Source of the DNA: Erwinia_E haradaeae_C
GTDB lineage: Bacteria > Pseudomonadota > Gammaproteobacteria > Enterobacterales > Enterobacteriaceae
Direction: 5' to 3'
DNA: 64,000 nucleotides
Assembly (NCBI RefSeq): GCF_900698995.1
Contig: NZ_LR217735.1
Location: forward strand, 976,041-1,040,040
Shown here: positions 42,827 through 53,619 of the stretch, one piece after another
Layout of the letters: every line of letters begins with the position of its first letter
Numbering within the stretch: the stretch's first letter is position 1
Translations under genes and position numbers: made by a program
Notes under the pieces: generated by a model
What the model saw: only the letters and a program-made list of their open reading frames with translations
Told to the model about the DNA's origin: nothing
The model's database searches: none

Positions 42827-44044
42827 ATGAATAATATTCATATTATAGTTCCTGATCTACCAGAATCTGTGGTTGACGGCATTATTACGACGTGGCATAA
42901 AAAAATTGGTGATATACTTACACGAGATGAAATAGTGGTGGATATTGAGACTGATAAAGTAATCTTAGAAATTCCGGCATCTACTGATGGCATTTTGGAG
43001 ACAATTTTAGCAACAGAAGGTGAAACAGTGACATCCGGTCAAATTTTAGGTTCTTTAAGATGCACTCCAACTAACACCGCACTCACTACCTCTTTCGGTC
43101 AACCAAAAAAAAACATATCATGTGAAAAGGAAGAGGTATTTAAAAAAACTGTCAATTTAGAAGCCATTGGGCCAGCCATGCGACGTTTTATATCTGAACA
43201 TGACACAAAATCGAATATAATAAAAGAAAAAGATCTCAGTGAAAACCTGATAAAAGAAAATATAAAAAAAGATATTTTTCAAACTATAGAAACACAAGAT
43301 AAATCAACACTACGTCAAGAATCAACTATACCTTCCTTAGAATCACGTAGCGAAACGCGTATACCCATGAGTCGTCTGCGAGTAAAAATGGCAGAACGAT
43401 TGCTGAAAGTTAAAAATACCACCGCAATGTTAACTACATTTAACGAAGTTAATATGCAATCTGTGATATCTATTCGCAATAAACACGGTGCACTCTTCGA
43501 AAAACGCCATGGTGTTCGTTTAGGTTTTATGTCCTTCTATGTTAAAGCGGTAGTAGAAGCATTAAGACGCTACCCAGAAGTCAATGCATGTATTGATGGA
43601 TTAGATATTGTGTATCATAACTATTTTGATATCAGTATCGCAATCTCTACACCCCGTGGTCTAATCACTCCTATATTAAAAAATGCTGATATGCTTAGTA
43701 TGTCTGATATCGAAAAAAAAATTAAAGAACTCTCATTAAAAGGTCGCACTAATAAATTAACCATAAAAGACCTAACTGGTGGCACTTTTACTATCACTAA
43801 CGGTGGAGTATTTGGCTCTCTTATGTCTACACCGCTTATAAATCCACCACAAAGTGCTATCTTAGGTGTGCATGTTATTAAAGAGCGCCCTTCAGCTCTT
43901 AATGGAACAGTGGCTCTATTACCTATGATGTACCTTGCGCTTTCCTATGATCACCGACTAATTGATGGGCGAGAATCAGTGGGATGTCTTGCAATAATTA
44001 AAGACTGCTTAGAAGATCCACATCGCATACTGATTGATATTTAA
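42827..44044 (+). CDS. sucB: 2-oxoglutarate dehydrogenase E2 (dihydrolipoyl succinyltransferase)
   Basis: Core of the complex, transferring succinyl groups to CoA. The 405 residues comprise a lipoyl domain with the lipoylated K44 in E-T-D-K-V-I-L-E, a linker, a peripheral subunit-binding region at about 105-145, and a catalytic domain ending with the H-R-L-I-D-G motif (H376, D380) in L-S-Y-D-H. The binding region starts canonically (A-I-G-P-A-M-R-R-F-I-S-E-H) but the G-x-G-G-R-(L/I)-T-(R/K)-E-D core is replaced by D-L-S-E-N-L-I-K-E-N, so binding of E3 or E1 may be weakened. sucC and sucD, which follow in E. coli, are missing. Confidence 0.96.
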   Translation: MNNIHIIVPDLPESVVDGIITTWHKKIGDILTRDEIVVDIETDKVILEIPASTDGILETILATEGETVTSGQILGSLRCTPTNTALTTSFGQPKKNISCEKEEVFKKTVNLEAIGPAMRRFISEHDTKSNIIKEKDLSENLIKENIKKDIFQTIETQDKSTLRQESTIPSLESRSETRIPMSRLRVKMAERLLKVKNTTAMLTTFNEVNMQSVISIRNKHGALFEKRHGVRLGFMSFYVKAVVEALRRYPEVNACIDGLDIVYHNYFDISIAISTPRGLITPILKNADMLSMSDIEKKIKELSLKGRTNKLTIKDLTGGTFTITNGGVFGSLMSTPLINPPQSAILGVHVIKERPSALNGTVALLPMMYLALSYDHRLIDGRESVGCLAIIKDCLEDPHRILIDI

Positions 44045-44345
44045 AAATCGATACTTGTTCTTCTTTCTGGAAAATAAGTATATATATAATATAAGATGCT
44101 GAATTTTGCGCATATTATAACTAAACTGAACTTCAACTCATGCTGTCCAGATGACACTGATCGTACAATACCCAGATACCTCTGGATATATATCCAAGCA
44201 TGTTTCAAACAACTATCTATTAATTTTTATGCTTTATGCTTAGTTATTCAAATTCAACAATGATTCTTAACATAAGTTTGAATTCAATTTATATCAAGTC
44301 ATTACATTTTAATTAATTCAGTAGCGTTAACTATTTGGTTTAAAT
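44045..44345. other. short spacer where sucCD would follow
   Basis: 301 bp between sucB and priA with no gene and no recognisable sucC start. priA is not the neighbour of sucB in E. coli, so a rearrangement or a large deletion joined them. I see no clear terminator for the sdh-suc operon. Confidence 0.6.
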
Positions 44346-46553
44346 ATGTCTATTATACACGTAGCACTACCTCTTACTCGGGTCAATCAATTAACATATC
44401 TTACCCCTCCACATTTAAACAATATAGCCATTGGCGGGCGCGTAAGTGTACCTTTTTGTAACCGTATTATGATTGGTATTGTAATAAAAGTCGTTCACAA
44501 CTATGATAATTTTCTGTATAATCAATTGCCAACTATAGAAAAATCATTAGACATATGTTCATTATATGATCCTGCTTTATGGCGCACATTGCACTGGGCT
44601 TCAAATTACTATCATTTTTCATTAGGTAAAATCTTGCTAAATGCTATCCCTATACTATTGCGTCGAGGATATGCAACAGAAAACATTCCCATTAATCAGA
44701 ATAAAATTAATGATTTAGAATCAGATCCCAAACAATCAAATAATCTACAATATTGTGATAAAAAAAAAATAATCACTACCTTTTCGCATACAAAGGGCGT
44801 ACAAGAAAAATCAAACTTAAAAGATACAGCAAACACTAAACTAAAACCTTCAGACACTAAACAGTTGAACAACGTAGCGCCACCATATATACAAAAACAA
44901 AAAAATTCTCTCTATAACAATGCTATAGTTAGTGGGATGGAACAATTAAACGCAGAACAAGCTACCGCTGTATCTACTATTCGAAATACAGATCATCAAT
45001 TTTCCACCTGGATTCTTACTGGTATGGCCGGGTCTGGAAAAACTGCGGTATATCTACATTTTATAGGAGAAATTCTAAAAAAAGGTCAACAAGCTCTAAT
45101 ATTAGTACCAGAGATTCACTTAATATCTCACACTGTATCTCTTCTTCAGCAAAAACTACATGCCTCTATTGCTACTTTACATTCTCAATTACATCATGAA
45201 ACACATCTTAAGACATGGCAACAAGCCCGTGATGGGAAAATAGCTATTATGATTGGAACCCGTTCTGTATTATTTTCACCATTAAAAAAACTTGGCGTAA
45301 TTATTTTAGAGAATGAACATGACAGTTCTTACATACAGACCAATGGTTTTCGATATAATGCAAGAGACCTAGCAATAGTACGTGCAAAACAAGAAAAAAT
45401 ACCTATTATCATGATTTCTTCAACCCCCTCATTAGAAACATTATATAATATTCAATTAAGTAAATATCGTCATATTAATCTCAGTCAACCTAACCAAAAT
45501 ATTAAAATAACTGATCCTCTTTTAGTAGATCTAAAAGATACAAAATTGAATAATGGCCTCTCTATAACTTTAATTCAAAAAATAAACCAACATTTAACTC
45601 TTAATAATCAAGTTTTATTATTTCTTAATCGTCGAGGATTTTCTTCTTCTATATTGTGTCACGAATGCGGCTGGAAGAGTAAATGCTTACGATGTAATCG
45701 TAACTATACCTTTCATAAAATACAAAACAAACTATTATGTCATCATTGTGACAGCCAACGCAATATACCTAAACAGTGCTCACAATGCGGATCTACACAT
45801 ATTGTGCCAATCGGAATGGGGACAGAAAAACTAGAGAAAAACCTAAAAACTCTTTTTCCATTAACCCCATTAACACGTATCGATCGTGATACCACTCACG
45901 CATATAGCGCATTACAAACAAAGTTAGATAAAATAAAAAATGGCGGTGCACATATTTTAGTAGGTACACAAATGCTATCTAAAATTGATAATTTTCCATA
46001 TGTTACATTAGTTTCACTAGTAAATGTAGATCAGGTACTGTTTTCTACAAACTTTCGAGCAGCAGAGCATTTTGCTCAGTTATACACGCAAGTTTTTGAG
46101 CGTGCGCTATCTAAAAATAAACAAATAGAAGTAATATTACAAACTCATCATCCTAAACATCCACTATTACAAACTTTATTATACAATGGGTATCATGAAT
46201 TTGCTCAAAAAGAACTCAAAGAACGCAAAAACGCATTTCTACCGCCATGTTTTAGTTGCTTTCTCTTTTGTGCTGAAGACTATAACAAACAAAAAGCTTG
46301 TCAATTTTTAAAACAAATTCTAATTTTACTTCAATCAAGTCCTCTGTATGATCCGCTAATATATCAGATCTTAGGCCCAATTCCCTCTCTACAGGCTAAG
46401 CATAAAGGACGATATAGATGGAAAATACTTATACGACATCCTTCTCACTCTGCGCTTCATCGTCTAGTAAAAACTACTCTTCCGCTAGTTGAAGATTTAC
46501 CTCAAGCCCATAAAATCATGTGGACGTTTGATATGAATCACATAGAAAATTAA
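44346..46553 (+). CDS. priA: primosomal protein PriA with degenerate helicase motifs
   Basis: PriA recognises stalled forks and starts primosome loading for replication restart; it is also a 3'-to-5' helicase. The 735-residue frame (E. coli 732) is intact. The N-terminal DNA-binding domain and Walker A G-M-A-G-S-G-K-T (226-233) are present, and all eight zinc cysteines remain (C438, C441, C447, C450, C465, C468, C478, C481). Other motifs are damaged relative to E. coli: D-E-E-H is E-N-E-H (322-325), G-S-A-T-P is S-S-T-P, K-G-H-H-F-P is K-I-D-N-F-P, and motif VI Q-V-A-G-R-A-G-R is Q-V-F-E-R-A-L-S (582-589), losing the arginine finger. A polar stretch of about 70 residues fills the linker before the helicase domain. 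ATPase activity is unlikely; a structural restart role could remain. E. coli mutants without ATPase still assemble primosomes. Confidence 0.93.
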   Translation: MSIIHVALPLTRVNQLTYLTPPHLNNIAIGGRVSVPFCNRIMIGIVIKVVHNYDNFLYNQLPTIEKSLDICSLYDPALWRTLHWASNYYHFSLGKILLNAIPILLRRGYATENIPINQNKINDLESDPKQSNNLQYCDKKKIITTFSHTKGVQEKSNLKDTANTKLKPSDTKQLNNVAPPYIQKQKNSLYNNAIVSGMEQLNAEQATAVSTIRNTDHQFSTWILTGMAGSGKTAVYLHFIGEILKKGQQALILVPEIHLISHTVSLLQQKLHASIATLHSQLHHETHLKTWQQARDGKIAIMIGTRSVLFSPLKKLGVIILENEHDSSYIQTNGFRYNARDLAIVRAKQEKIPIIMISSTPSLETLYNIQLSKYRHINLSQPNQNIKITDPLLVDLKDTKLNNGLSITLIQKINQHLTLNNQVLLFLNRRGFSSSILCHECGWKSKCLRCNRNYTFHKIQNKLLCHHCDSQRNIPKQCSQCGSTHIVPIGMGTEKLEKNLKTLFPLTPLTRIDRDTTHAYSALQTKLDKIKNGGAHILVGTQMLSKIDNFPYVTLVSLVNVDQVLFSTNFRAAEHFAQLYTQVFERALSKNKQIEVILQTHHPKHPLLQTLLYNGYHEFAQKELKERKNAFLPPCFSCFLFCAEDYNKQKACQFLKQILILLQSSPLYDPLIYQILGPIPSLQAKHKGRYRWKILIRHPSHSALHRLVKTTLPLVEDLPQAHKIMWTFDMNHIEN

Positions 46554-47004
46554 AACAAAAAACATTATTAATCATAAGTAGTATATTATCCAAATCAAAC
46601 AGCAACTGAAACTTATAGTACGCACACCTAAAAAATTATTTTTCATATATATTATATTGTCTAATATAGTCGATAACATAAAAAAAAACTTAGAAGGTGC
46701 AGTTTGATACTTAATGACCTATCTTCTACTGTTTTGTTATAGTTTATATAATAATCATTATATTATTTTCTTTTTTTCGGTAGCAGTTAAAATATATTAT
46801 ATCATTACATATAATTATAATTACTAATTAGTGTGAGCCAAAAATAGCATTGATGCATAAAATAATTATCTTAATATATACAGAAACTGTTATAATTGAA
46901 TGGCACCTAATAAGCCTTTCAAAATATTATTATCTAACCTCTGCATCATCAAAAACATTGAGAATTATTTAGATTCTATCAGAAAAAAACCATGAACTAA
47001 CCTC
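46554..47004. other. spacer between convergent priA and ffh
   Basis: 451 bp, no gene and no canonical terminator seen for either flanking gene. Confidence 0.55.
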
Positions 47005-48366
47005 TTACTTGGGAAAAGCTCCAGGTGATATTAGATCTTTCATATTACGCATCATGTTTTTCATGCCACCTTTTTGTATTTTTTTCATCATAGTCTGCAT
47101 CTCATTAAATTGTTTTAAAAACTGATTAACATCCTGCACTAACGTGCCTGAACCTAAAGCAATTCTTCTTTTACGTGAACTTTTAATAATTTCAGGATGT
47201 ATACGTTCTAAACTTGTCATGGATTCTATGATAACTTCCATGCGCTTTAATGAAATATCATTCATTTGAGACCTAACATTTTCTGGCAGTCCTCCAATTC
47301 CTGGCAGCTTTTCAATCAAGCTATTAACACCTCCTATATTACGTAACTGTTGTAAATGATCTAGAAAATCATTCAGATTAAAATCATTACCTTTTTTCAA
47401 AGAAGAAGCTATTTTTTTAGCTTTTTTGCGATCTACCTTATTTTCAATAGCTTCAATTAACGATAATATATCACCCATGCCTAATATGCGTGAAGCAATA
47501 CGATCAGGGTAAAAAGTCTCTAAAGCCTCATTTTTTTCCCCTGTCCCTATAAACTTAATAGGTTGACCTGTAATATAAGACATAGACAGAGCCGCCCCTC
47601 CACGGGTATCACTATCTACTTTGGTTAATACTATACCTGTTAATGGGAGTGCAATGTTAAATGCTTTTGCAATATTAGCTGCGTCCTGACCAGTCATTGC
47701 GTCAGAAACCAATAAAGTTTCTGTAGGTTGTGTGGCGAGATGGATTTGTTGAATTTCTTGCATCATAACATCATCAGTATGCAAACGACCTGCTGTATCT
47801 ACCAACAATACGTCGTAGAATCTTATCTTAGCTTGCTGCAAAGCATCTTTAGCTATATTACTTGCGTGCTTATTAGATTCTGATGAATAAAAATCAATAC
47901 CCACTTGTTCAGCTAAAATTTTTAACTGTTTTATTGCGGCTGGCCGATAAATATCAACAGAAGTTACTAGTATCTTTTTATTATACTTCTCACGTAAAAA
48001 TTTACCAAGTTTTCCGACACTAGTTGTCTTACCAGCTCCTTGTTGTCCTACGACTAATATAACTACTGGTGGTACTGCTTGCAAATTAATAGTATAATTT
48101 TTTTCTCCCATAATCGAGACTAACTCGTTTTTTACAATCTTCAAAAACTCTTGCTCTGGAGTTAGGTTATTATTCACGGCATGATTTAACGCATTGGATT
48201 TAATTCGCGCTAAAAGTTCATTTACTACTATTAAAGACACATCTGCTTCTAATAATGATATACGTATTTTTTGTAAAATATCTTTAATATTATCTGCAGT
48301 TAGCTTACCACGACCGGTAATATTACGAAAAGCATTAGAAATGCTAGCGCTTAAGTTTTCAAACAT
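47005..48366 (-). CDS. ffh: signal recognition particle protein Ffh
   Basis: GTPase that, with 4.5S RNA, targets nascent membrane proteins to FtsY. The 453-residue product (E. coli 453) has the N domain, the G domain with G-Q-Q-G-A-G-K-T (107-115), the D-T-A-G-R and T-K-V-D-S-D motifs, and the Met-rich M domain (about 300-453) ending K-D-L-I-S-P-G-A-F-P-K, with the Q-M-N-D-I and M-K-K-I-Q-K-G-G segments. ffs (4.5S RNA) is not in the window. No rpsP-rimM-trmD-rplS cluster, its E. coli neighbour, is present. Confidence 0.97.
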   Translation of the reverse strand: MFENLSASISNAFRNITGRGKLTADNIKDILQKIRISLLEADVSLIVVNELLARIKSNALNHAVNNNLTPEQEFLKIVKNELVSIMGEKNYTINLQAVPPVVILVVGQQGAGKTTSVGKLGKFLREKYNKKILVTSVDIYRPAAIKQLKILAEQVGIDFYSSESNKHASNIAKDALQQAKIRFYDVLLVDTAGRLHTDDVMMQEIQQIHLATQPTETLLVSDAMTGQDAANIAKAFNIALPLTGIVLTKVDSDTRGGAALSMSYITGQPIKFIGTGEKNEALETFYPDRIASRILGMGDILSLIEAIENKVDRKKAKKIASSLKKGNDFNLNDFLDHLQQLRNIGGVNSLIEKLPGIGGLPENVRSQMNDISLKRMEVIIESMTSLERIHPEIIKSSRKRRIALGSGTLVQDVNQFLKQFNEMQTMMKKIQKGGMKNMMRNMKDLISPGAFPK

Positions 48367-49530
48367 AATCTTTTCTCATAAAAGAAATTCAGTAAAAAAT
48401 TTTTACTTATCACTAATTAAGTATCAAATACCCTATAATAACATCTGAATATGCAAATATTAGTTATAAAACTATTCTATCTAGTGTTTACAGTAAATTA
48501 TCCAATCTTCATCTTACTATCTCATCATTTTCAATGTTTTTTATTATCAGCTTATTAAAGTACATCTAGATTATCTAATCTAATCAGCAATATTAGATAC
48601 TAACTTTTGATATCTTCAAGCATCTAATATACATATACATATTTAATACTATTAGCATTCTAAATACACAATATAAAAATATTCTTAATATAATTATATC
48701 AACCATCATCTAAAAAATGCTTTAATTAAAGTCTTTTTAAAGATTCTATTTTTGGAGTTAATCCGAAAGAATTAAATAATTAAATCACAATATAATATTC
48801 TAATTTTTTTGGTAAATAATAATTTATTTAGCAAATATTATTGATAATTCTATAGCATATTATAGAGTAAATTTTACACTAAAACTATTTAATATATAAT
48901 ATTAGCTCTTTTGATGCTTTAACTTATGCAATTATAATTCATAGTATATGTATATCGATATATATACTTCGACTTATTTTTTATATATATAGTAATGATA
49001 TTAAAAGGAAAGTTTGATGTATCTTATAAAGATAGAAAAAATAAACTAAGAAAATCTATAAAATTATAATTTATACAAACTCTAAAATGCAGTATACAAA
49101 ATTATTAACATCTTTCATAAAAAAAGATCACTAAACAAAATTATTACTAAGAAATAAATATAAATTTTTGATTGGTTAAAAGCGTACTACATTAAAGAAA
49201 ATGATTCTATGAAATATTCTATAGTAAGATTTAAGATATGATTTCAATAATACTAACACAGAAAATCAATAAAAAAGAATCATTTAATTGTCTTATATTA
49301 ATGATTATCTTTTTTTAATTTAAAAAAATCTAATTCTAACAGGCATCATTATGCGTATAATGTCATTAATTTACTAAACATAGCATTAACCCACATAAAA
49401 AACTTAATAAGAATAACTTCTATAAACGACCTACTACTTTATCTATTACATAGATAAATAAATAAATGTATAACTAAATTCATAAGCCTCTATACAAATT
49501 AAATATTTAAAAACTAACAGTACTATAAAA
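48367..49530. other. 1.2-kb spacer upstream of ffh
   Basis: No gene on either strand. AT-rich, without notable repeats. It must contain the ffh promoter near its left end. Confidence 0.6.
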
Positions 49531-49607
49531 TGGTGGCCCCTGCTGGACTTGAACCAGCGACCAAGCGATTATGAGTCGCCTGCTCTGACCGCCTGAGCTA
49601 AGGGGCC
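49531..49607 (-). tRNA. ileX: tRNA-Ile2 (CAU, lysidine-modified)
   Basis: A 77-nt cloverleaf with encoded CCA; acceptor GGCCCCT pairs with AGGGGCC, anticodon loop C-T-C-A-T-A-A gives CAT, T-arm GGTTCAAGTCC. The body matches E. coli ileX rather than initiator or elongator tRNA-Met (no three G-C pair initiator stem, and the G-A-C-T-C-A-T-A-A-T-C anticodon stem is typical of Ile2). Its C34 must be changed to lysidine by TilS to read AUA, a codon heavily used in this AT-rich genome. The tilS gene lies 1.5 kb away on the same strand. Confidence 0.95.
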
Positions 49608-51154
49608 TAAATATAAAACATATAATCTCATAACAACCTATATATTGTTTCTTATAATTATTTCTTCACTCATTTTACTTAATAAGACTATATGACATTT
49701 TTAAGATGATTAAATCTTATTAAGAGAAAAGCCTTGATATTTTATTATATGTTACTTCTAATATGATATTAATAATGTAAAATAATAGCATTATTTTTCA
49801 TAATTAATCTTAATATACCACATATCTAAAATTAATTACTGGGCATCTGTTTTTTATAAGCAACTATCTTCGAAGCAGTCTATTATAGATAATATAATAC
49901 CATTAAATAAAAAAATTTTTTTAAATAATTCCTAATTAATACAGAATTTACTCTAAAAATTAAAAATATTACATATTAGCCTTTTCACTTAAAAAAAGGT
50001 TAATCTATTTACTATTCATAAGCACTTGCATAATAATAAGACACTTTAAAATATTTATCAAAGAACTGTACATAAATGATAATATATCATCACAATGCGT
50101 ATGACATATATATTGAGTTTATGATGAATTATTTTTTATAAATTTAATGTTTATCAATCTTCATTAATTTTTTATACTCTATATATTTTAGCTATAGGTT
50201 AGTACTGTATTCAGCCTTCACCCCACTATTACAAATCAATCCTAAATACAACTAAACGCTGCCAGTAGAAACTAATGCTATTATATTTTTATAATAAAAT
50301 ATTTTTTCTATTTTAATATAATCAAAATAACTTTTTATAAATCACATCTCATCGTCATATGATTTATACAGAAGCTTTTTCAAAAGATTCGTAAATATTA
50401 TCTAAAATCTATAATCTAAATTTAATAACTAATTCTTAATAAAAGATGATATTTCTACTCTTACTGTCTATATATTTAATACCTAGTAATCAGTTATATA
50501 CAGTCTATTTTTTGAATAATACCCTAACTCTCTGCAAACATTTTATAACATCTTTTCTGAAATCTCTAGAAATAAAATACTTTTACCAGCAAGAAATTAG
50601 ACATATTAGCGCTAATTAAACATACTATTTTTACTAATAGCAAAAATCTAAAATACAATCTAATAGAGCAACCCTATCGCGTCAATTATTCTTTTTGAAT
50701 GTTTCTAACAAAATATCCTATAATATTTAAAATAATTAAATCTTATTATTTACATAAGCTTACATTTTATACGCCAACATGAATTCTAATACTGTCTGTT
50801 CAAGATATAACCACAATCTGATACAATATCTTCATATCTTATTATTTTCTTATTATTTCAATATTTGATTTTTAATAGACTTTTACAAAAATATATTTAA
50901 AGCAAAATATTTCATAAATTTTTCTAAAGAATTACAATGTACTATATATTTATATATATTCATCTAAGCTCAACCAATAAACAGCATAACTATTTGATTA
51001 TATACAGCGAAAAACAAACTATTTAAAATAAAACATAATTAATGATTACGCTGTCAAAACAAATGATATTGATCCATTCAATGAAAAAAATTCTTATTCT
51101 ATCTTCAATAAAAAATAATTATTGCCTGTAAAATTCTATGACATATAAATAATC
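49608..51154. other. 1.5-kb spacer between tRNA-Ile2 and tilS
   Basis: No gene recognised on either strand; uniformly AT-rich with dense stop codons. Confidence 0.6.
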
Positions 51155-52510
51155 TTAATTATTGTTAATCCCTTTACAACTATTATTGCTTGAAAGCAAA
51201 GCGTTGCTATTCTCCCAACTAATGCTCCATTTTTTTCCATCCGGTAACGGAACGCCATCAACAGTAACAAATACACTAAGAGCTGTTACCAAACAATCGT
51301 TGTAAAAAATTAATGGAATACGTTGACGCCTCCAGGGTGGAATACCATATTCTTGCCATAATTTTTTTAATGAACGCTTGCCAGAGCGGCCATGCACATA
51401 AAACTTACCTTCAGCCTGAAAGCGTACGCTCACTTTTGTATTAAACTGAGGACAACGCAAAATTATTCCCCTGGAAGACTGTCGTATTTCACCTAATCCA
51501 TCAGGTAATAACAACGTCAACCAGGGAAAAGACCAGAATAATTGACAATTTCCTAATGGTTTTGTAATAGGCAGCCAATAAAGACGATTACGAAAACGTC
51601 GTACCTCATACTTCCAAATCTTTAATTTTGGATTAGCATCTAAACGACTACATGCAACCTCTGTCCATATTTTTTGTAGTACATTGCGAGATGGTAAGGT
51701 TCCGTTTTGATACAGAATCCAACGCCGAAAAATTGCAAATCGCCGAGCGACACTCATAGAATTTAATGGTAAAAAGTATAAAGCATTGGATCTATCCATT
51801 AATTTATAAAGTGATTCTTCAAGCATTTCATCTAGCACACTACCCTGCTCAGCACACAGCTGCGCGCTACGAGAAACAGTACGCGAAAAAGAAGGCCAGC
51901 GTTTATTTAATAATGGCATGATTTGTAATCGTAAAAAATTACGATCATAACGCATATCTTGATTGCTATTATCCGTAATCCAGGATAAATGATAATAGTT
52001 AGCCCACGCTTCTAGTTCAGATCGAGTCCGCATTAATAATGGTCGTATATGACGATGATTACCATGAGTCTTGATTTGAGCCATAGCTGATAGCCCAGCA
52101 GGTCCACTGCCACGCTTTAAGGCTAATAAAACTGTCTCACTCTGATCATCCTGATGGTGTGCAGTTAACAAAGTTTCTTCTTTGGTCATTGTTTTATACA
52201 ATGCTTGATAGCGAACTTCCCGAGCTGCGGCTTCTAAACCTACTTTTTTATGGCAATAAATGTCAACCCGATCAAGAAAAAAAGAAATCTTCCACACCTT
52301 ACATTGTTGTTCACAATGTGAAGCCCATACATCAGAAGAATCATTCAGTCCATGATTAATATGAATAGCCCTAAAATGAAAATCAAGACGTTCTTCTCTA
52401 AGCATAACTAATTGATGCAAAAGAACACTTGAATCCAAACCTCCACTATAGGCTATAACAACAGCATTCTCATCTTTCAATAAATATTTAAGGTAATTAA
52501 TATCAAACAT
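51155..52510 (-). CDS. tilS: tRNA(Ile)-lysidine synthase
   Basis: ATP-dependent enzyme that attaches lysine to C34 of tRNA-Ile(CAU), switching its decoding from AUG to AUA and its charging from Met to Ile. The 451-residue product (E. coli 432) has the N-type ATP-pyrophosphatase PP-loop S-G-G-L-D-S-S (22-28), H-I-N-H-G-L, the T-A-H-H-Q-D-D-Q-S-E-T-V-L-L segment, the central domain, and the C-terminal domain with G-R-S-G-K-R-S-L-K-K-L-W-Q-E-Y-G-I-P-P-W. All landmarks are intact. Confidence 0.96.
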   Translation of the reverse strand: MFDINYLKYLLKDENAVVIAYSGGLDSSVLLHQLVMLREERLDFHFRAIHINHGLNDSSDVWASHCEQQCKVWKISFFLDRVDIYCHKKVGLEAAAREVRYQALYKTMTKEETLLTAHHQDDQSETVLLALKRGSGPAGLSAMAQIKTHGNHRHIRPLLMRTRSELEAWANYYHLSWITDNSNQDMRYDRNFLRLQIMPLLNKRWPSFSRTVSRSAQLCAEQGSVLDEMLEESLYKLMDRSNALYFLPLNSMSVARRFAIFRRWILYQNGTLPSRNVLQKIWTEVACSRLDANPKLKIWKYEVRRFRNRLYWLPITKPLGNCQLFWSFPWLTLLLPDGLGEIRQSSRGIILRCPQFNTKVSVRFQAEGKFYVHGRSGKRSLKKLWQEYGIPPWRRQRIPLIFYNDCLVTALSVFVTVDGVPLPDGKKWSISWENSNALLSSNNSCKGINNN

Positions 52511-53619
52511 TATAGACTTTCCTGGTATAAAACCAAAATTAAAAAATTCTAACTCTATGCTTGATACAGTACAAATAACTAATTAGCGCTTGATGTCATC
52601 ATATAGATTAAATAGGTATATTATGAATATATCTAGCATCTGTAAAGAATAGAAAATTTTAGGTCTAGTAATGTGTTGTTTACTAGCAAAATTATCAAAT
52701 ATTTGGTATATTATTTTATTTTAAAAAAAATTTCGAGTATTATGCGAGTAATATATAAAAATAAAAAATTTTAATCTAAATGAACATAAAAATAACTATC
52801 AACCTATTAAAATAACATCACTATCTGAATAATAAACATAACAATGAATATAACTTAAAAAAGACATTAAAATTAAATAATAGTATTTATTATAAAATAA
52901 TAATAAATCTAACAATTCTATAAAAATCTCTATACCTAAAAACAAAAAAAACTAAAATATAAAATTTTCTTTACAAAATATAGAACATACATCTTCTCAA
53001 GATCTTATTAAAATCACTTAGTTGCGAATAAAATTTCTTTAAAACATATAAAATATATTAATATTATAATCCTTATGTTATTATAGTTCAGCATAAAATC
53101 TATATTGTTATATATAACTATTTAATATCTTTGAATGAAAAGTTTTAAATCAAATTTAATAAATATTTATAAAGATCTTATAGAAATTTTTTACTTCATA
53201 CTCAAAGAATTATGAAATCTTTAATTTAAATAATCACACCATGTGATATTTTTTAAATATTAAAATTATCGCTATGCTATATAGAAACAAGAAAGATATA
53301 AACATCAATAATAGACTCAAAAATTTACTTACAACTTTACCTACTCTAAAAATATAATAGTATATATTTTTATACTAAACCGAAACTTATCCTTTTTTTA
53401 CATTTGATTTATAATAAAAAATTCAAACAATATAAAAATTTGCTCATCTGTACAATATTTCAATATTTTACTAAATTTTATAATATTTAAAATAGACAAA
53501 TGGTTAACTGTTAAACTTTAAACTTAGATTTTTTTAATAAGAAATCATATAAGCATGCCCTTATTATTATCTCGAGCAAGATAATTAACTAATAATTAAT
53601 ATCCTGACTCTCGTTATAA
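52511..53619. other. 1.1-kb spacer at the ihfB position
   Basis: In E. coli ihfB (himD) follows rpsA. Here no gene is visible downstream of rpsA before tilS, and I see no HU/IHF motif such as G-x-G-x-F-x. The tilS promoter should be at the left end. Confidence 0.6.

Noticed and set aside
49531..49607. reading the CAT-anticodon tRNA as initiator or elongator tRNA-Met
   Set aside because: The body is that of tRNA-Ile2 (ileX); it lacks the initiator's G-C anticodon stem and acceptor mismatch.
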